Made by a program: the position numbers and the translations under genes
Notes under the pieces: model-generated
What the model saw: the letters and a program-made list of their open reading frames with translations, nothing else
The model's database searches: none
Told to the model about the DNA's origin: nothing
DNA from: Lachnospiraceae bacterium
Lineage (GTDB): Bacteria; Bacillota; Clostridia; Lachnospirales; Lachnospiraceae
NCBI GenBank assembly: GCA_910574715.1
Contig: CAJTCH010000008.1
Location: 1-64,000 of the forward strand
DNA: 64,000 bases
Direction: 5' to 3'
Part shown: positions 49,959 through 58,808 of the stretch, one piece after another
How positions within the stretch are numbered: the first letter of the stretch is position 1
How the letters are laid out: each line of letters begins with the position of its first letter

Positions 49959-50026
49959 TTGACATTTTTCAATATGTATGGTTATATACTTATATAGTTA
50001 ATTACTCGAGTAACTAACTATATAAG
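49959..50026 (+). promoter_or_regulatory. Promoter and 38-bp palindromic operator of the GntR-ABC operon
   Basis: TTGACA (49959-49964), 17 bp, TTATAT (49982-49987) with TG one base upstream (extended -10). Directly behind lies a 38-bp palindrome (49989-50026) with one mismatch per half: CTTATATAGTTA and TAACTATATAAG outside, TTACTCGAGTAA in the centre. The length and position fit a regulator dimer or tetramer, most simply the GntR/YtrA-type protein encoded next, repressing its own operon. Confidence 0.75.
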
Positions 50027-50082
50027 TAACCAGTACACCGAAAGATAATATTATCCGATGCACTGGAAGAAGGAGGAACGAT

Positions 50083-50451
50083 ATGAAACTTGACCTTGAT
50101 CAGGAAAAGCCTATTTTTATCCAGATCGCCGAGGGCATTGAAGACGGGATATTAACAGGCGCTTTTCCCGAAGAAAGCCAGATTCCTTCGATTACAGAAT
50201 TTTCTGTTAATTATAAGATCAATCCTGCCACGGCGCTTAAGGGTATTAATCTGCTGGTGGATGAAGAGATCGTATTTAAGAAGAGGGGGGTCGGCATGTT
50301 TGTAGCGAAGGGAGCCGTAAGCAAGCTTCAGAAGAAGAGACAGAATCAGTTCTATGACAATTATGTGAGCAGGCTGGTGGAGGAAGCGAAGAGACTGGGA
50401 ATTACCAGCGATGAGATCATTGCTATGATAGAAAGGGGATTTGTACAATGA
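50083..50451 (+). CDS. GntR-family (YtrA-type) regulator
   Basis: A 122-residue short GntR protein. The winged helix (about 10-75) shows PIFIQIAEGIEDGILTGAFP, then NYKINPATALKGINLLVDEE and VFKKRGVGMFV. The C-terminal about 45 residues form only a short dimer helix, as in the YtrA subfamily, which controls ABC transporters and has no sugar-binding domain. ATG 50083 is nine bases behind GAAGGAGG. It overlaps the ABC gene by 4 bp. It probably represses its operon through the upstream palindrome. Confidence 0.92.
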   Translation: MKLDLDQEKPIFIQIAEGIEDGILTGAFPEESQIPSITEFSVNYKINPATALKGINLLVDEEIVFKKRGVGMFVAKGAVSKLQKKRQNQFYDNYVSRLVEEAKRLGITSDEIIAMIERGFVQ

Positions 50452-51308
50452 GCAGAATTGAAGTAAGAGATGTATCCAAAGAATTCAAGGATACGAAGGC
50501 CTTGTCCCATGTGAATCTTCTGATTGAAGAGAATACCATCTATGGGCTGTTGGGAAGGAACGGAGCCGGGAAGTCCACGCTTTTGAATATTATTAATAAC
50601 CGTCTGTTCCCGGGCGGAGGTACGGTACTGATGGGGGATGAGACACTGACGGAGAATACTGCGCTGTTATCGAAGTGCTTTCTTGCAAATGAGACAAATC
50701 TGTACCCGGAAGGTATGAAGGTGAAGGACGCGTTCCGGTGGACCCGAGAGTTCTACCCGGATTTTGATGCGGATTATGCAGGGGAGCTTAGCAGGCTTTT
50801 TGAGCTTCCGGTGAAGAAGAAGATCAAGAGTTTGTCGACAGGGTATCAATCCATTTTCAGGAATATTACGGCTCTATCGGTGAATGTTCCGTTTGTATTC
50901 TTAGACGAGCCGGTTCTCGGGCTTGACGCCTGTCACCGCGAGCTGTTTTATAAGCTTTTGATTGAGAAATATGCCAGAGATCCGTTTACAGCCGTTGTAT
51001 CGACACATCTGATCGAAGAAGCGGCCAACATTATAGAACAGGTTATCGTGATCGACAAGGGGCAGATCATTCGGAATGAACCGACGGAGAGTCTTCTTAA
51101 CAGCGGTTACTGTATCAGCGGACCGGCCGGGACGGTGGATGCCTATATTAAGGCAAGGGAAGTGATCGGTACGGATATACTGGGAGGGCTGAAGAGCGCT
51201 TATGTCATAGGAGAACCGGAATATCCGCTTCCGTCAGGGCTTTCGGTATCTAAGATGGATCTGCAGAAGCTGTTTATTAAGCTGACAGATAATCTTCACA
51301 GCAGATAG
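50448..51308 (+). CDS. ABC transporter ATP-binding protein
   Basis: A 286-residue ATPase. Walker A is GLLGRNGAGKSTLLN near 33-47 and Walker B VPFVFLDEPVLGLD. The signature motif reads SLSTGYQ instead of the usual LSGGQ, as in some YtrB-type ATPases. The C-terminal 70 residues are extra to the core. It pairs with the permease at 51326 and is probably an exporter of a membrane-active compound, as in the Ytr/Bcr systems. It overlaps the GntR gene by 4 bp. Confidence 0.9.
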   Translation: MSRIEVRDVSKEFKDTKALSHVNLLIEENTIYGLLGRNGAGKSTLLNIINNRLFPGGGTVLMGDETLTENTALLSKCFLANETNLYPEGMKVKDAFRWTREFYPDFDADYAGELSRLFELPVKKKIKSLSTGYQSIFRNITALSVNVPFVFLDEPVLGLDACHRELFYKLLIEKYARDPFTAVVSTHLIEEAANIIEQVIVIDKGQIIRNEPTESLLNSGYCISGPAGTVDAYIKAREVIGTDILGGLKSAYVIGEPEYPLPSGLSVSKMDLQKLFIKLTDNLHSR

Positions 51309-51325
51309 AAAAGGAGTGGTATTAT

Positions 51326-52069
51326 ATGAAGAAGATATTAAGGTTTCAGTTAAAAGATTTGACTTACTCGTGTTTGGCATACGCATTGGTGATGCTGCTG
51401 CTCTATTGTGTTCCGCTTGTGATCAGCATTACATTCGGCGATATAGATGTTGGTATTAATGGAAATGGCTTGCCGGGCGCTGTTTTTTGTCTTGTATTTG
51501 GGATCGCTGTATATAAGGAGCATTTACTGATGGCGGTTCAGAATGGTATATCAAGAAAGTGTTATTTCCAGAGTGTTCTGTGTGTGTTGGTCATTGCAGG
51601 CTGTGCATGCGCATTGATCGATTTGCTTACCCTCTTCCTTGGTGTCCGGTTGGGAGCAGGCTTTTCAGGAAACAGCAATTTTAGAGCTATTGATGTTTGG
51701 AAAATGTGTTACCCAGGGTTTTATGACAGGGCAGGAAGCGTGTCAGGCGCGGCCGTAAGCTTTGTGCTGTCGGCGTTCGTTAATTTTCTTCTATTTGCTT
51801 CCGGGCTTGTGACCGCAGGAGTATACTGCCGGATGGCGAAGAAGTTCCGTACTTTTTATTGTGTGGGGCTTCCGCTCTTCATGTTTGGCGTGCTGCCTGT
51901 GATCGGGGCATATTTTCATAGAGAAGTATTCAAATTGGTGAATGGATTCATGAATATTATGGGATTCAGAAGCAATAATCCATTCCTGGGAGTTCTGACA
52001 ATGACAGTGCTCATCCTGGCTATCCTGTTCATTTGTTACAGGCTTTTAAGGAGGACGGAGATCAGTTAA
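51326..52069 (+). CDS. ABC transporter permease
   Basis: A 247-residue membrane protein with about six hydrophobic segments (first ones at about 14-38 and 55-68). It has no FtsX-type large outer domain. The ATG at 51326 follows AAAAGGAGTGGTATTAT, 17 bp behind the ATPase gene, so the two form one transporter. The family is poorly defined; the assignment rests on topology and neighbours. Confidence 0.8.
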   Translation: MKKILRFQLKDLTYSCLAYALVMLLLYCVPLVISITFGDIDVGINGNGLPGAVFCLVFGIAVYKEHLLMAVQNGISRKCYFQSVLCVLVIAGCACALIDLLTLFLGVRLGAGFSGNSNFRAIDVWKMCYPGFYDRAGSVSGAAVSFVLSAFVNFLLFASGLVTAGVYCRMAKKFRTFYCVGLPLFMFGVLPVIGAYFHREVFKLVNGFMNIMGFRSNNPFLGVLTMTVLILAILFICYRLLRRTEIS

Positions 52070-52140
52070 GACTTGATATCTTCATGGGCGGTCCGTATAA
52101 TGAATGTCAGAAGCATATAGAGTAGTCATGGAGAAGAACA

Positions 52141-52818
52141 ATGGTGGAATCTAAGATATTATTGATAGAGGATGACCAGGCGATCGTTGAGAACCTGTCG
52201 GCATTCTTGAAGGAAGAGGGATTCGAGGTCACGGCCGCGGACGGACAGACAAAAGCGATGGAGATTCTGGAGTCAGGACGGCCGGATCTGATCCTTCTGG
52301 ATGTGACGCTGGCGGAGGGGAACGGATACAGCGCATGCACGGCGATCAAGATGAAGTATGATATCCCGGTAATATTTCTGACTGCACTGGGAGACGAATT
52401 CTCTGTAGTCACAGGACTTGATATGGGGGCGGACGACTATATCAGCAAGCCGTTCAGGCCCAGAGAGCTGGTCTCCCGGATGCGTTCCGTGTTAAGAAGG
52501 GCGGGAAGAAGCGGGGGCGCGGTGTATGTCGGCGATCTTAAGGTAGATACGGAGAAGGGCGCCGTGATGCGCGGGGGAGAGGAATTATTCCTCTCAGCCC
52601 TGGAGTACCGCCTGTTCCTTGTCTTCTTGAACCACCGCGGCAAGGTTCTGTCACGGGGGCATCTGTTAGAAGAGATATGGGACGTTGCGGGCGAGTATGT
52701 CAACGACAATACGCTGACCGTCTACATCAAAAGGCTTCGGGATAAGATCGAGCGTGATCCGCAGAATCCAGAGATCATCAAGACTGTCCGGGGGCTTGGA
52801 TACCGGCTGGAAGCGTAA
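52141..52818 (+). CDS. Response regulator, OmpR/PhoB family
   Basis: A 225-residue two-domain regulator. The receiver domain (1-118) has the phosphorylation site Asp54 in LILLDVTLAEG, the acidic pocket IEDD and the switch residues in FLTALGD and DYISKPF. The C-terminal winged helix (about 128-225) ends with TVRGLGYRLEA. ATG 52141 lies behind GGAGAAGAACA. The kinase gene follows 26 bp after the stop. Placed 70 bp behind the ABC permease, the pair may belong to the same functional group. Confidence 0.93.
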   Translation: MVESKILLIEDDQAIVENLSAFLKEEGFEVTAADGQTKAMEILESGRPDLILLDVTLAEGNGYSACTAIKMKYDIPVIFLTALGDEFSVVTGLDMGADDYISKPFRPRELVSRMRSVLRRAGRSGGAVYVGDLKVDTEKGAVMRGGEELFLSALEYRLFLVFLNHRGKVLSRGHLLEEIWDVAGEYVNDNTLTVYIKRLRDKIERDPQNPEIIKTVRGLGYRLEA

Positions 52819-52844
52819 CCGGATGGAAAGGAAGCTATGGGATT

Positions 52845-53849
52845 ATGTGGAGATTTCGCAATAGGGATTTTACGATGCAGACCGTCATATCTGCTGCGGG
52901 AACGGCGCTGGCCGTATTGGCTGCGAGGCTGGTATGGGGGCGGGAGGCTGCGCTTGCGGCGTTATTGTGCAGTATATTCTGGTGTGTCTTCTATTTTATC
53001 TGGGCGAGCAGGCGGTATCGGGAAATACGGACGCTTGCGGGACAGATCGACGAACTCCTGCATGGGAGCGAGGTGCCGGAATTCAAGCATTTCCGGGAAG
53101 GAGATCTGGAGATCCTCCGGGATGAGATCAATAAGCTGACGATACGGCTGCGGGAACAGGCGGCGCTGCTACAGAAGGACAAATCTTCTCTTGCAGACGC
53201 GCTTGCGGACATTTCCCATCAGATACGGACGCCGCTTACGTCTCTTAACATTTTGCTGGAGCGTATGAAGAGCCGGGAGATCGACTCAGATACAAGGCGG
53301 TATCTGCTGCGGGAGTCAGGGAGGATGCTTTCGAAGATCGAATGGCTGGTAACGGCGCTTCTTAAGATGTCCAAGCTGGAAGCCGGGAGCATCGTGCTGC
53401 AAAAGGAGACCATCTGTATGGACAGGTTCTTAAGAGAGGCGATCCTGCCCTTCGAGATCGCCATGGAGGTGCATGACAAGAGATTGTATGTCACCGGAGC
53501 AGAAGGCAAGAGATTCACTGGAGACTATGCATGGACGCTGGAGGCAGTCCAGAATGTGATCAAGAACGGGTTAGAGTATACGCCGGACGGAGGAAGCCTG
53601 TCTATTGGCTGTGATGAGAATCCGCTCTATACGGAGATAGTGATCACGGACTCGGGACCGGGGATCCCCAAGGAAGACCTGCCTCATCTGTTCGAGCGGT
53701 TCTATCGGGGAGAGAATGCCGGAACAGACAGCTTCGGAATCGGGCTTGCGCTGGCTCAGATGATACTTGCGCGGGAGAATGCGGTGATCCAGGCACAGAA
53801 TGCGGCAAAAGGCGGCGGGCAGTTTCGGATACGCTTTTATAAGACATAG
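52845..53849 (+). CDS. Sensor histidine kinase
   Basis: A 334-residue kinase with two close membrane segments (about 11-28 and 36-53) and almost no outer domain, so it is of the intramembrane-sensing type. The phosphorylated His is in DISHQIRTPLTSL; the ATP-binding motifs are NVIKNGLEYTPDGG, ITDSGPGI, LFERFYRG and FGIGLALAQ. It should act with the regulator at 52141. ATG 52845 lies about ten bases behind AAAGGAAG; an ATG at 52837 is in another frame. Such kinases often respond to cell-wall-active peptides together with an ABC transporter. Confidence 0.92.
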   Translation: MWRFRNRDFTMQTVISAAGTALAVLAARLVWGREAALAALLCSIFWCVFYFIWASRRYREIRTLAGQIDELLHGSEVPEFKHFREGDLEILRDEINKLTIRLREQAALLQKDKSSLADALADISHQIRTPLTSLNILLERMKSREIDSDTRRYLLRESGRMLSKIEWLVTALLKMSKLEAGSIVLQKETICMDRFLREAILPFEIAMEVHDKRLYVTGAEGKRFTGDYAWTLEAVQNVIKNGLEYTPDGGSLSIGCDENPLYTEIVITDSGPGIPKEDLPHLFERFYRGENAGTDSFGIGLALAQMILARENAVIQAQNAAKGGGQFRIRFYKT

Positions 53850-53911
53850 GATGATCTGACTGCCTGAGATATTTCATAAAATATAATAAAATATTTTAAC
53901 AAAAATCTGTC

Positions 53912-54250
53912 TTGACAAAGTTTGATAAATGCGGTAGGATTCTATTCAAACATATATCGCATATGTGAAAAGGCTTTGAAAAGAAAAAGTAGTGATCTAT
54001 ACACCCATACAGAAAGCCGCCGGCTGATGAGAGGCGCATGAAGGAATGGATCATGAATACATCTTGGAGCTGCACACCGAAAGCGTGCGCCGGGGATTAG
54101 AAGACGGAAGCAAGCGAGTAGGCTGTGACGTAGGGCATACGTTAACATGCAGGGCCGTGATCTGCGGCTTACTAAGACCGGTGATGCGAGTGACCGGTGA
54201 ATCAAGGTGGTACCACGGGAATGATCCGTCCTTATCTTATGATAAGGGCG
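53912..54250 (+). promoter_or_regulatory. T-box leader of tyrS with promoter
   Basis: Promoter TTGACA (53912-53917), 17 bp, TAGGAT (53935-53940). The leader contains the T-box AAGGTGGTACCACGG (54204-54218), which binds the free end of uncharged tRNA. The terminator is CGTCCTTATC-ttat-GATAAGGGCG (54227-54250), followed by eight T (54251-54258). TAC at 54058-54060, in the context GAATACA and flanked by pairing TGATC (near 53990) and GATCA, is a good candidate for the tyrosine specifier codon. Uncharged tRNA-Tyr would favour the antiterminator and read-through into tyrS. Confidence 0.9.
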
Positions 54251-54255
54251 TTTTT

Positions 54256-54317
54256 TTTATTCCCGCGAGCAACGAGCCAAGCGGGCATGCTTGCATGCGC
54301 ATTTGGCGACTGCCGCG
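54256..54317. repeat. 62-bp palindromic repeat inside the tyrS leader, copy 2
   Basis: It differs from 11593-11654 at one base only. The core GCCAA...TTGGC (54276-54307) encloses GCATGC-TT-GCATGC, with the outer arms CCCGCGAGCA and TGCCGCGGG. It starts in the T-run of the T-box terminator and lies between it and the tyrS start. Sequence after it (GGGTCTTTGAC) is shared with the inner repeat at 11716-11725. Confidence 0.75.
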
Positions 54318-54380
54318 GGGTCTTTGACTCCAATTCGGCTCGTTGTTACGTGAAAGTAAAAGAGAGGAGATACATGGATT

Positions 54381-55604
54381 ATGGGAATTTATGAAGAACT
54401 GCAGGCAAGAGGCCTGATCGCGCAGGTGACAGACGAGGAGGAGATCAGAGAGCTGATCAATAACGGCAAGGCAACCTTCTACATCGGATTTGATCCGACG
54501 GCAGACAGCCTTCATGTGGGGCACTTTATGGCATTGTGCCTGATGAAGCGTCTTCAGGAGGCGGGGAATAAACCGATCGCCCTGATCGGAGGCGGGACGG
54601 CGATGATCGGGGATCCTTCCGGCAGAACGGATATGCGCCAGATGATGACGGAGGAGACGATACAGCATAACTGCGACTGCTTCAAGAAGCAGATGAGCCG
54701 TTTTATTGATTTTTCAGAAGGGAAAGCGCTGATGGTCAATAATGCGGACTGGCTGAAGGATCTGAATTACATCGAAGTCCTGCGCGAGGTGGGTTCACAT
54801 TTCAGCGTGAACCGGATGCTGACGGCAGAATGTTACAAGCAGAGGATGGAGAAGGGCTTAAGCTTCCTGGAGTTCAACTATATGATCATGCAGAGCTATG
54901 ATTTCTACGCATTGTTCCAGAAATACGGCTGTAATCTGCAGTTCGGCGGCGACGACCAGTGGAGCAACATGTTAGGGGGAACAGAGCTGATCCGCCGTAA
55001 GCTTGGTAAGAATGCAAGCGCCATGACGATCACATTGCTTCTGAATTCTGAGGGAAAGAAGATGGGCAAGACCCAGAAAGGCGCGGTATGGCTTGATCCG
55101 GAGAAGACGACTCCGTTCGAGTTCTATCAGTATTGGAGAAATGTTGCAGATGCAGACGTACTGAAATGTATCCGTATGCTGACATTCCTTCCGCTTGAGG
55201 AGATCGATAAGATGGATTCTTGGGAAGGGGCGCAGCTCAACACAGCCAAAGAGATCCTTGCATTCGAGTTGACCAAGATGGTTCACGGCGAGGAAGAGGC
55301 CAAGAAAGCGCTCGCTGCAGCGAAGGCGCTGTTCAGCCAGGGGGCGGCGGTGGATATGCCTTGCGTTGAACTGACGGCAGCGGACCTTACGGACGGTAAG
55401 ATCGATATCCTGACGATGCTGGTGAAGGCGGGCTTAGTTCCAAGCAAATCCGAGGCGCGCCGTGCGGTCACCCAGGGAGGCGTATCGGCAGACGGGGAGA
55501 AGCTTACGGATATCTATACAGAATTCACAGGCGACAGGCTTGGCGGCGAAGGAATCGTGCTGAAGAAGGGAAAGAAGAATTTTAAGAAAATAGTCATGAA
55601 ATAA
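54381..55604 (+). CDS. tyrS: Tyrosyl-tRNA synthetase
   Basis: A 407-residue class I synthetase that charges tRNA-Tyr. The ATP-binding HIGH-type motif is [14 protein letters not shown], the tyrosine-binding region [14 protein letters not shown] and GGDDQWSN, and the KMSKS-type loop [11 protein letters not shown]-terminal S4-like RNA-binding domain follows (about 345-407, [15 protein letters not shown]). ATG 54381 lies behind AGAGGAGATAC. Expression is controlled by the upstream T-box. Confidence 0.96.
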   Translation: MGIYEELQARGLIAQVTDEEEIRELINNGKATFYIGFDPTADSLHVGHFMALCLMKRLQEAGNKPIALIGGGTAMIGDPSGRTDMRQMMTEETIQHNCDCFKKQMSRFIDFSEGKALMVNNADWLKDLNYIEVLREVGSHFSVNRMLTAECYKQRMEKGLSFLEFNYMIMQSYDFYALFQKYGCNLQFGGDDQWSNMLGGTELIRRKLGKNASAMTITLLLNSEGKKMGKTQKGAVWLDPEKTTPFEFYQYWRNVADADVLKCIRMLTFLPLEEIDKMDSWEGAQLNTAKEILAFELTKMVHGEEEAKKALAAAKALFSQGAAVDMPCVELTAADLTDGKIDILTMLVKAGLVPSKSEARRAVTQGGVSADGEKLTDIYTEFTGDRLGGEGIVLKKGKKNFKKIVMK

Positions 55605-55610
55605 TAAAAG

Positions 55611-55650
55611 GGGCTGCCGAATGACGATATCATCGTTAAATCGGCGGCCC
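55611..55650. terminator. Bidirectional terminator between tyrS and the amylase gene
   Basis: GGGCTGCCGA (55611-55620) pairs with TCGGCGGCCC (55641-55650), and the loop itself can fold (GACGAT/ATCGTT). The T-run is on the minus-strand side (CCCTTTTATTATT), so it serves the amylase gene best and tyrS more weakly. Confidence 0.65.
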
Positions 55651-55662
55651 TATTGATAACCG

Positions 55663-56973
55663 TTACATTACTTTTAAGTATTGTACGCTGTAGGCAGGCA
55701 GTTCCAGACTTCCGTTCATGGTTACTTTCTCTTCGGTCAGCAGATCCAGCGCATTGCCGTTAAGATCCTGATGGCGCGCCGTGTAAGGAGAATCTGACGC
55801 GTTGATCGCGATCATGACGCATTCATCGTTAGAGCGGCGTTCAAATACCAACTGATGGTTCTGGATCACCACATTCCTGTATGAACCGTTGCAGATGGCG
55901 TCGCTCTTCTGACGGACGGTGATCAGAAGCCTGATATAGTCGGTAAGTTCATTAGGCTTGGGTTCCTCGAAGCACGGCCTTAAGGCGTAATCGTTGTCCG
56001 GCGCCTTCTCGCCGGTCTCACCCCATTCGCTTCCATAATATAAGCACGGGATACCGGGCATACCAAGCAAGAGACCATATGCCAGCGGGATGTGCTTCTT
56101 ATTGGTCAGGATACTTGCAAGCCTGGTAACGTCATGGTTATCGACGAAGGTCATCAGATGCTTGCCCCGGTAAATGCACCACTGGTCCGCGCCAAACTGA
56201 CGATGCAGGGAGTGGGCGATCTCAAACAGATTCATAGAATTAAAGCTGGAATAGATGCCCTTGTAGCATTCGTAGTTAGTGCAGCTATGCAGCATCTCAT
56301 CATTGACGATCAGATTATAATCCCCGAACAAGACCTCGCCGATCAATACGAAATCACTCTTTAGCTCCTGTACATAGGAACGCAGTCTCTTCATGAAATG
56401 ATGGTCAAGGCTGTAGGCGACATCCAGACGCAGTCCGTCGATGTCAAATGTATCTACCCAGAATTTCACACATTCCAGAAGGTAATCGGTGACAGCGGGA
56501 TTATGAAGGTTCAGCTTGACCAGTTCAAAATGTCCCTCCCAGCCCTCGTACCAGAAGCCGTCGTTGTAGCTGTTGTTGCCGTCGAAGTTGATATGGAACC
56601 AGTCTTTGTAAGGGGAGTCATACTTCTTCTCCTGTACATCCTTAAACGCCCAGAATCCGCGTCCCACATGGTTGAATACACCGTCCAGCACGATCTTCAC
56701 ACCGTGCTTGTGGAGACTCTTGCAGACGTCGGCAAAGTCTTCGTTGGTACCGAGACGGCAGTCGATCTGCTTGAAATCCCGCGTGTCATAGCCGTGGTTG
56801 TCCGATTCGAAGATCGGGTTGAGCAGGATGGAATCGACGCCAAGATTCCCCAGATATTCTGACCAGTCTAATAATTTGCGGATTCTAGGGACGCATTCGC
56901 CGTCGTTGTGTACGGGCGCCCCGCAGAATCCGATCGGATATATTTGGTAAAATACTCCATTGTAAGCCCACAT
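55663..56973 (-). CDS. Alpha-amylase family glycosidase, cytosolic
   Basis: A 436-residue GH13 enzyme without signal peptide. The conserved regions are VLDGVFNHVGRGF (region I), GLRLDVAYSLDHH (nucleophile Asp), LIGEVLFGDY (acid/base Glu) and FVDNHDVTRLASI (region IV). It lacks the N-terminal starch-binding domain of neopullulanases and is shorter than most. It probably hydrolyses maltodextrins or cyclodextrins inside the cell. The start at 56973 has AGAGAGGTATTATC upstream. No sugar transporter is adjacent, so substrate uptake is encoded elsewhere. Confidence 0.9.
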   Translation of the reverse strand: MWAYNGVFYQIYPIGFCGAPVHNDGECVPRIRKLLDWSEYLGNLGVDSILLNPIFESDNHGYDTRDFKQIDCRLGTNEDFADVCKSLHKHGVKIVLDGVFNHVGRGFWAFKDVQEKKYDSPYKDWFHINFDGNNSYNDGFWYEGWEGHFELVKLNLHNPAVTDYLLECVKFWVDTFDIDGLRLDVAYSLDHHFMKRLRSYVQELKSDFVLIGEVLFGDYNLIVNDEMLHSCTNYECYKGIYSSFNSMNLFEIAHSLHRQFGADQWCIYRGKHLMTFVDNHDVTRLASILTNKKHIPLAYGLLLGMPGIPCLYYGSEWGETGEKAPDNDYALRPCFEEPKPNELTDYIRLLITVRQKSDAICNGSYRNVVIQNHQLVFERRSNDECVMIAINASDSPYTARHQDLNGNALDLLTEEKVTMNGSLELPAYSVQYLKVM

Positions 56974-57138
56974 GATAATACCTCTCTTTCCACGCCGGGC
57001 CGTCCCCAGAGCGGCTCTGGAACAGTGCGGCGAACTTGATTGAAGTTGTGCAGTGAGTGCACTTCGGAATTATTATAGCAAAAACAGCGATAATATGCTA
57101 TAGTCAATGAAACAAATTGTGAATGAGGTATTGGATTT

Positions 57139-57582
57139 ATGGAAAGATATTTGTTGAGAAAAACGATGGATTATGAGTCAATGGTAGATCTGTTCGTTCG
57201 GTCCGGGCTTGAGATCAGTCCGGAAGATCCAAGGCCGGAAGGCTTGATCACTTGTTTTGAACTGGTAGATGTACAGGAGAATAAGAGGATCGGGGCATCC
57301 GGCTTATGTTGTGCTGCGAATGAATATATCCTTCGCTGTGTTGCCGTGGAGGAGGAGTTCCAGGGAATGGGATATGGCCGGAAACTTGTGGAAGCGGTGA
57401 CGGCGGAAGCCGGACGGCTTGGAGCAAAGCGGATTTGGCTTACGGCGAAGGTGCCGGAATTCTATAAGAAGTTCCAGTTTCAGGTGGCGCCAAGGGAGGA
57501 GGCCCCGTTCGTGAGCAAATGCGGAGAATGTCCGCAATATCACAATGGATGTGAGTCGGAGGTCATGGTATACTATTTCTGA
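57139..57582 (+). CDS. GNAT-family acetyltransferase
   Basis: A 147-residue protein. The acetyl-CoA motif VAVEEEFQGMGYGRKLVEAV gives the Q-x-x-G-x-G/A signature near 75-90, with FYKKFQF near the end of the core. A C-terminal segment with CGECPQYHNGCES may bind metal. The ATG at 57139 is not preceded by a strong ribosome site (GAATGAGGTATTGGATTT). Upstream sequence 56974-57138 is the amylase leader on the other strand. Substrate unknown. Confidence 0.85.
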   Translation: MERYLLRKTMDYESMVDLFVRSGLEISPEDPRPEGLITCFELVDVQENKRIGASGLCCAANEYILRCVAVEEEFQGMGYGRKLVEAVTAEAGRLGAKRIWLTAKVPEFYKKFQFQVAPREEAPFVSKCGECPQYHNGCESEVMVYYF

Positions 57583-57622
57583 AAAATGTGGTGAAAAAGT
57601 AGCCAAAAGTAGAAGAAAATGG

Positions 57623-57651
57623 TTGACACACACGGATGCGTATAATATAAT
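57623..57651 (+). promoter_or_regulatory. rplM: Promoter of the L13-S9 operon
   Basis: TTGACA (57623-57628), 17 bp, TATAAT (57646-57651): a full consensus promoter, as expected for ribosomal protein genes. A 150-base structured leader follows. Confidence 0.8.
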
Positions 57652-57659
57652 TTAACAGT

Positions 57660-57804
57660 ATGACAAAAAGAGAAATGATAAGGAACCAAAGCCCCGGAGC
57701 CTTGTTGTTTTCAATACAACCCTATACGGAGGGCCTGTAAGTATCAGGATTTCCGTATATAATTATCATGAATATGTTAATGACTCATTGCAGGAGGTAA
57801 ACCG
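57660..57804 (+). promoter_or_regulatory. Structured leader, probably the L13 leader
   Basis: TATACGGA (57723-57730) pairs with TCCGTATA (57752-57759), and CCTG (57734-57737) pairs with CAGG (57745-57748) inside. GTTGT/ACAAC forms a small stem before it. Known L13 leaders in Firmicutes are bound by L13 to control rplM-rpsI. The position and size fit; the match to the consensus was not computed. Confidence 0.6.
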
Positions 57805-58233
57805 ATGAAAACTTATATGGCGAATCCAGATAAGATTGAGAGAAAGTGGTATGTAGTTGATGCTGCGGGATGTACATTAGGCCGTTTGACATCAGAAGTA
57901 GCTAAGATCTTAAGAGGTAAGAATAAGCCGGAATTCACACCGCATGTTGATACCGGTGATTATGTGATTATTGTGAATGCCGAGAAGGTGAAAGTCACAG
58001 GCAAGAAGATGGAGCAGAAGATTTATTATCATCATTCAGACTATGTAGGCGGTATGAAAGAGACCACGTTGGCAGAGATGATGGACAAGAAGCCTGAGAA
58101 GGTAATTGAACTTGCTGTCAAGGGTATGCTTCCGAAGGGACCTTTGGGAAGATCCATGATCAAGAAATTGCACGTATATGCTGGACCAGAGCATCAGCAG
58201 CAGGCTCAGAAGCCAGTTGAACTGAAGTTTTAG
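57805..58233 (+). CDS. rplM: Ribosomal protein L13
   Basis: A 142-residue large-subunit protein: [20 protein letters not shown] near the N-terminus, [10 protein letters not shown] in the centre, and [20 protein letters not shown] near the end. Size is standard. ATG 57805 follows GCAGGAGGTAAACCG. rpsI follows after 25 bp. Confidence 0.97.
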   Translation: MKTYMANPDKIERKWYVVDAAGCTLGRLTSEVAKILRGKNKPEFTPHVDTGDYVIIVNAEKVKVTGKKMEQKIYYHHSDYVGGMKETTLAEMMDKKPEKVIELAVKGMLPKGPLGRSMIKKLHVYAGPEHQQQAQKPVELKF

Positions 58234-58258
58234 GAAAGTCTGAAAGGAGGATATTAAG

Positions 58259-58651
58259 ATGGCTAATGCAAGATTCTACGGAACAGGAAGAAGAAAAAAA
58301 TCAATCGCAAGAGTATATTTAGTACCAGGAACAGGTAAAGTTACAATAAATAAAAGAGATATCGACGAGTATCTCGGTCTGGAGACATTGAAGGTTGTTG
58401 TTCGTCAGCCGTTGGTGGCGACTGAGACAGAAGGCAAGTTCGATGTGATCGTCAATGTAAAAGGCGGCGGATACACAGGACAGGCAGGAGCGATCCGTCA
58501 CGGCATCGCAAGAGCGCTTCTTCAGGCAGACGAGGAGTACAGACCTGTGCTTAAGAAAGCAGGTTTCCTGACACGTGATCCACGTATGAAAGAACGTAAG
58601 AAATACGGTCTCAAGGCAGCCCGCCGCGCTCCGCAGTTCAGCAAGCGTTAA
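58259..58651 (+). CDS. rpsI: Ribosomal protein S9
   Basis: A 130-residue small-subunit protein: [20 protein letters not shown] at the start, and the C-terminal [17 protein letters not shown] tail that reaches the P-site tRNA. ATG 58259 follows AAAGGAGGATATTAAG. It is the second gene of the rplM operon. Confidence 0.97.
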   Translation: MANARFYGTGRRKKSIARVYLVPGTGKVTINKRDIDEYLGLETLKVVVRQPLVATETEGKFDVIVNVKGGGYTGQAGAIRHGIARALLQADEEYRPVLKKAGFLTRDPRMKERKKYGLKAARRAPQFSKR

Positions 58652-58672
58652 GGAATTGTTTATATGCAATGT

Positions 58673-58705
58673 AAAACCCCAGAAAATTTGTTTTTCAGGG
58701 GTTTT
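58673..58705. terminator. Terminator of the rplM-rpsI operon
   Basis: AAAACCCC-a-GAAAA pairs with TTTTC-a-GGGGTTTT around a short loop. A T-rich tract follows. It is near-symmetrical, so it could work in both directions. Confidence 0.75.
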
Positions 58706-58808
58706 ATTATATTTTTATTGATTTTATATCATAATTGCATATAATAAAAACAGATAGGAGACTGTCTTTGGAGAGTTCCTGCCAGATAGTGGGAGATATT
58801 AAACTTAT

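Noticed and set aside
52837..53139. A 100-codon frame starting at the better-spaced ATG 52837
   Set aside because: It runs out of frame across the histidine kinase N-terminus; the kinase frame from 52845 has full domain support.
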